This document shows, piece by piece, positions 21,011-21,964 of a stretch of 21,964 nucleotides of DNA; position 1 is the first letter of the stretch; each line of letters begins with the position of its first letter. The notes below the pieces were generated by a model that worked only from the letters and a program-made list of their open reading frames with translations, made no database searches and was not told the DNA's origin. The stretch is taken from IMG/VR virus record IMGVR_UViG_3300029787_000380, positions 1-21,964 of that record. One strand, 5' to 3'. The position numbers were made by a program, and so were the translations under genes. The stretch comes from a virus.

Positions 21011-21016
21011 AGTATA
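21011..21016 (-). promoter_or_regulatory. putative late promoter core TATACT before terminase genes
   Basis: The minus strand reads TGTGGATATACTGAG. It lies 27 nt from the TerS ATG. No -35 hexamer is visible. Confidence 0.45.
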
Positions 21017-21083
21017 TCCACAAACGCACAGTCTCGCAACAATCCGTACCACACCCCATACGTACACCCAACGAATCGAAACA

Positions 21084-21171
21084 GCGGGGTTATCCTAAGT
21101 CATTGATATTACTATATACTATACTCTATACCCCTTTACCCCTTTAAATATAAGAATAGAATAGAAGAGAA
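21084..21171. repeat. long noncoding repeat element, copy B
   Basis: GCGGGGTTATCCTAAGTCA through TACCCCTTTACCCC and AAATATAAGAATAGA matches 6256-6343 with substitutions. It lies in the same orientation relative to the flanking late and island genes. Confidence 0.8.
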
Positions 21172-21190
21172 AGAGAGAGTAGAGAAGAAG

Positions 21191-21210
21191 TGTACTGTAT
21201 AGTAAGTACA
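21191..21210. repeat. 6-bp inverted repeat TGTACT/AGTACA
   Basis: TGTACT is followed by 8 nt and AGTACA, within AT-rich DNA. It could be a protein-binding dyad. Confidence 0.4.
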
Positions 21211-21350
21211 ATAAGTATAATAATAATGAGTAATTAATATAAAGAAGTGCGAAACGTGAGGGTTAAATATCTCAAAACGCTGGAACCCGCGTCACCACTG
21301 GTCTGCAACCACACCTAACCCAAAACCCCATCCACCCCAACACTAGGGTA

Positions 21351-21380
21351 TTGACAATATCTACAGTCAAACATTATAAT
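21351..21380 (+). promoter_or_regulatory. consensus sigma-70-like promoter P5
   Basis: TTGACA, 18-bp spacer, TATAAT. The spacer includes ACAGTCAA, the same string as the outer half of the operators at P2 and P3, but the full 18-bp element is not present. Confidence 0.85.
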
Positions 21381-21420
21381 AATAACTCAACGTAACGACA
21401 ATTTATTATAAGGTTTAGAA

Positions 21421-21964
21421 ATGAGATACAACTACAAATTCCCTGACGGTTCTCCTTGTCCACATCCAACGAGCTACGAGCATGCGTGTGAAGTTAAATC
21501 GAGGCTCTACGACAACCGTGAAAAGTGTGAAAAATGTAATTCGCGTTACACTATTCGGTACACCAAGACGCAACAATGTGTTAGTTGCTCGCAATTAAAA
21601 GCTATTTCACTATGGCATTTATACAAAGGCTATACACAATATATATGGACCGATGAGGACGGAAAACACTGGGCGGAAGCTTCAGTTGGTCGCGTACTTG
21701 AGATACCAGACGAGCAAATGCAAGAGATGAAACGCCTCGTCGAAATTGCTAATTCCAGTGTTGATTACACGATAACTGATCAACCGTGTAGAACACATGG
21801 TCACTACGGTATGAAGCGCCTCGGTAAGTGTTACGAGTGCCAGCAGAAACGCACCAAACTAACACCACGACAAGAGGCGTTACATAACGGTGAAACGTGG
21901 TACACACCTGACACTGACTGCCCGCGATGCAACCAGCGAGCGTTACGTAACGTACACAATGGAT
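21421..21964 (+). CDS. multi-zinc-ribbon protein, 5' part
   Basis: The frame starts at an ATG with AAGG about 8 nt upstream and runs open to the right edge (181 codons). It holds repeated cysteine modules: CEKC...CVSC (residues 36-56), CRTHGHYGMKRLGKCYEC (about 126-143) and CPRC (about 172-175). These match the zinc ribbon in the 6740-7042 protein and in the HNH endonuclease. Between them is a W/Y-rich segment with WHLYKGYTQYIWTDEDGKHW. The end is unseen; an HNH or other effector domain might follow. It lies behind the strong promoter P5. Confidence 0.65.
   Translation, partial: MRYNYKFPDGSPCPHPTSYEHACEVKSRLYDNREKCEKCNSRYTIRYTKTQQCVSCSQLKAISLWHLYKGYTQYIWTDEDGKHWAEASVGRVLEIPDEQMQEMKRLVEIANSSVDYTITDQPCRTHGHYGMKRLGKCYECQQKRTKLTPRQEALHNGETWYTPDTDCPRCNQRALRNVHNG

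Larger units (their letters stand above)
21017..21350. other. divergent intergenic region B
   Basis: No plausible gene is present. The order is repeat element B (21084-21171), a purine-rich tract (about 21151-21190), a 6-bp inverted repeat TGTACT/AGTACA at 21191-21210, an AT-rich stretch with TAATAATGAG, and a C-rich segment with ACCCCATCCACCCC just before promoter P5. The order matches region A at 6200-6495. As it lies upstream of TerS it could hold a packaging site or origin, but nothing here proves it. Confidence 0.6.

Noticed and set aside
1-21964. tRNA genes, CRISPR arrays, insertion sequences, integrase or att sites
   Set aside because: No cloverleaf, spaced repeat array, transposase or recombinase signature was found when reading both strands.

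Overview
The window is a stretch of a tailed phage genome, most likely a myovirus of a Gram-negative (probably gammaproteobacterial) host. It carries a nearly complete head, neck and contractile-tail module. The head part resembles the cassette with DUF1073 portal, Mu F-like/SPP1 gp7-like minor head protein, DUF2213 prohead protease/scaffold, DUF2184 capsid and DUF4054 connector. The tail part has a DUF3383 sheath-like protein, a DUF3277 tube, a frameshifted tail assembly chaperone and the start of the tape measure gene. No integrase, tRNA, rRNA or CRISPR array is visible, so lifestyle cannot be read from this window.

All virion genes lie on the minus strand and read from right to left: TerS (20984) and TerL (20311, with an intein), portal (16948), minor head protein (14884), HNH endonuclease (13889), protease-scaffold (12042, with a nested scaffold start at 11478), capsid cement (10936), major capsid (10449), a small HeH/SAP-like protein (9340), three putative virion proteins (8902, 8630, 8010), DUF4054 connector (7435), a run of small coupled genes around a gp10-like neck/tail-completion protein (6165-5101), stopper candidate (5101), small membrane protein (4683), tail terminator candidate (4441), a beta-helix tail fibre/spike (3884), sheath (2245), tube (1090), chaperone (677) and tape measure (131, running off the left edge).

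Five islands of small plus-strand genes interrupt this late module: 6555-7042, 12162-13175, 14990-15563, 17095-17766 and 21421 to the right edge. Each has its own sigma-70-like promoter with 17-18 bp spacing. Four of the five promoters contain an 18-bp element with a TGAC-N6-GTCA dyad, placed either between -35 and -10 or, in reversed orientation, across -10 and the start region. The islands encode small DNA-binding proteins (Fis-like HTH, Myb/SANT-like repeats), zinc-ribbon proteins, a DUF6378 protein and small membrane or unknown proteins. They look like one dispersed, co-regulated and probably early regulon placed head-on against late transcription. On the minus strand a TATACT hexamer recurs 26-35 nt upstream of the first start codon of eight late units and may be the late promoter core.

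Other notable features are an apparently class 3 intein with a LAGLIDADG endonuclease that splits the TerL Walker A motif, a T7 slippery run in the tail chaperone gene, two diverged copies of a long noncoding element (6256-6343 and 21084-21171), and a family of C-x2-G-H...C-x2-C zinc-ribbon modules shared by island genes and the HNH endonuclease. Coordinates and motif matches were read by eye. Family names rest on recalled family signatures, not on database searches.
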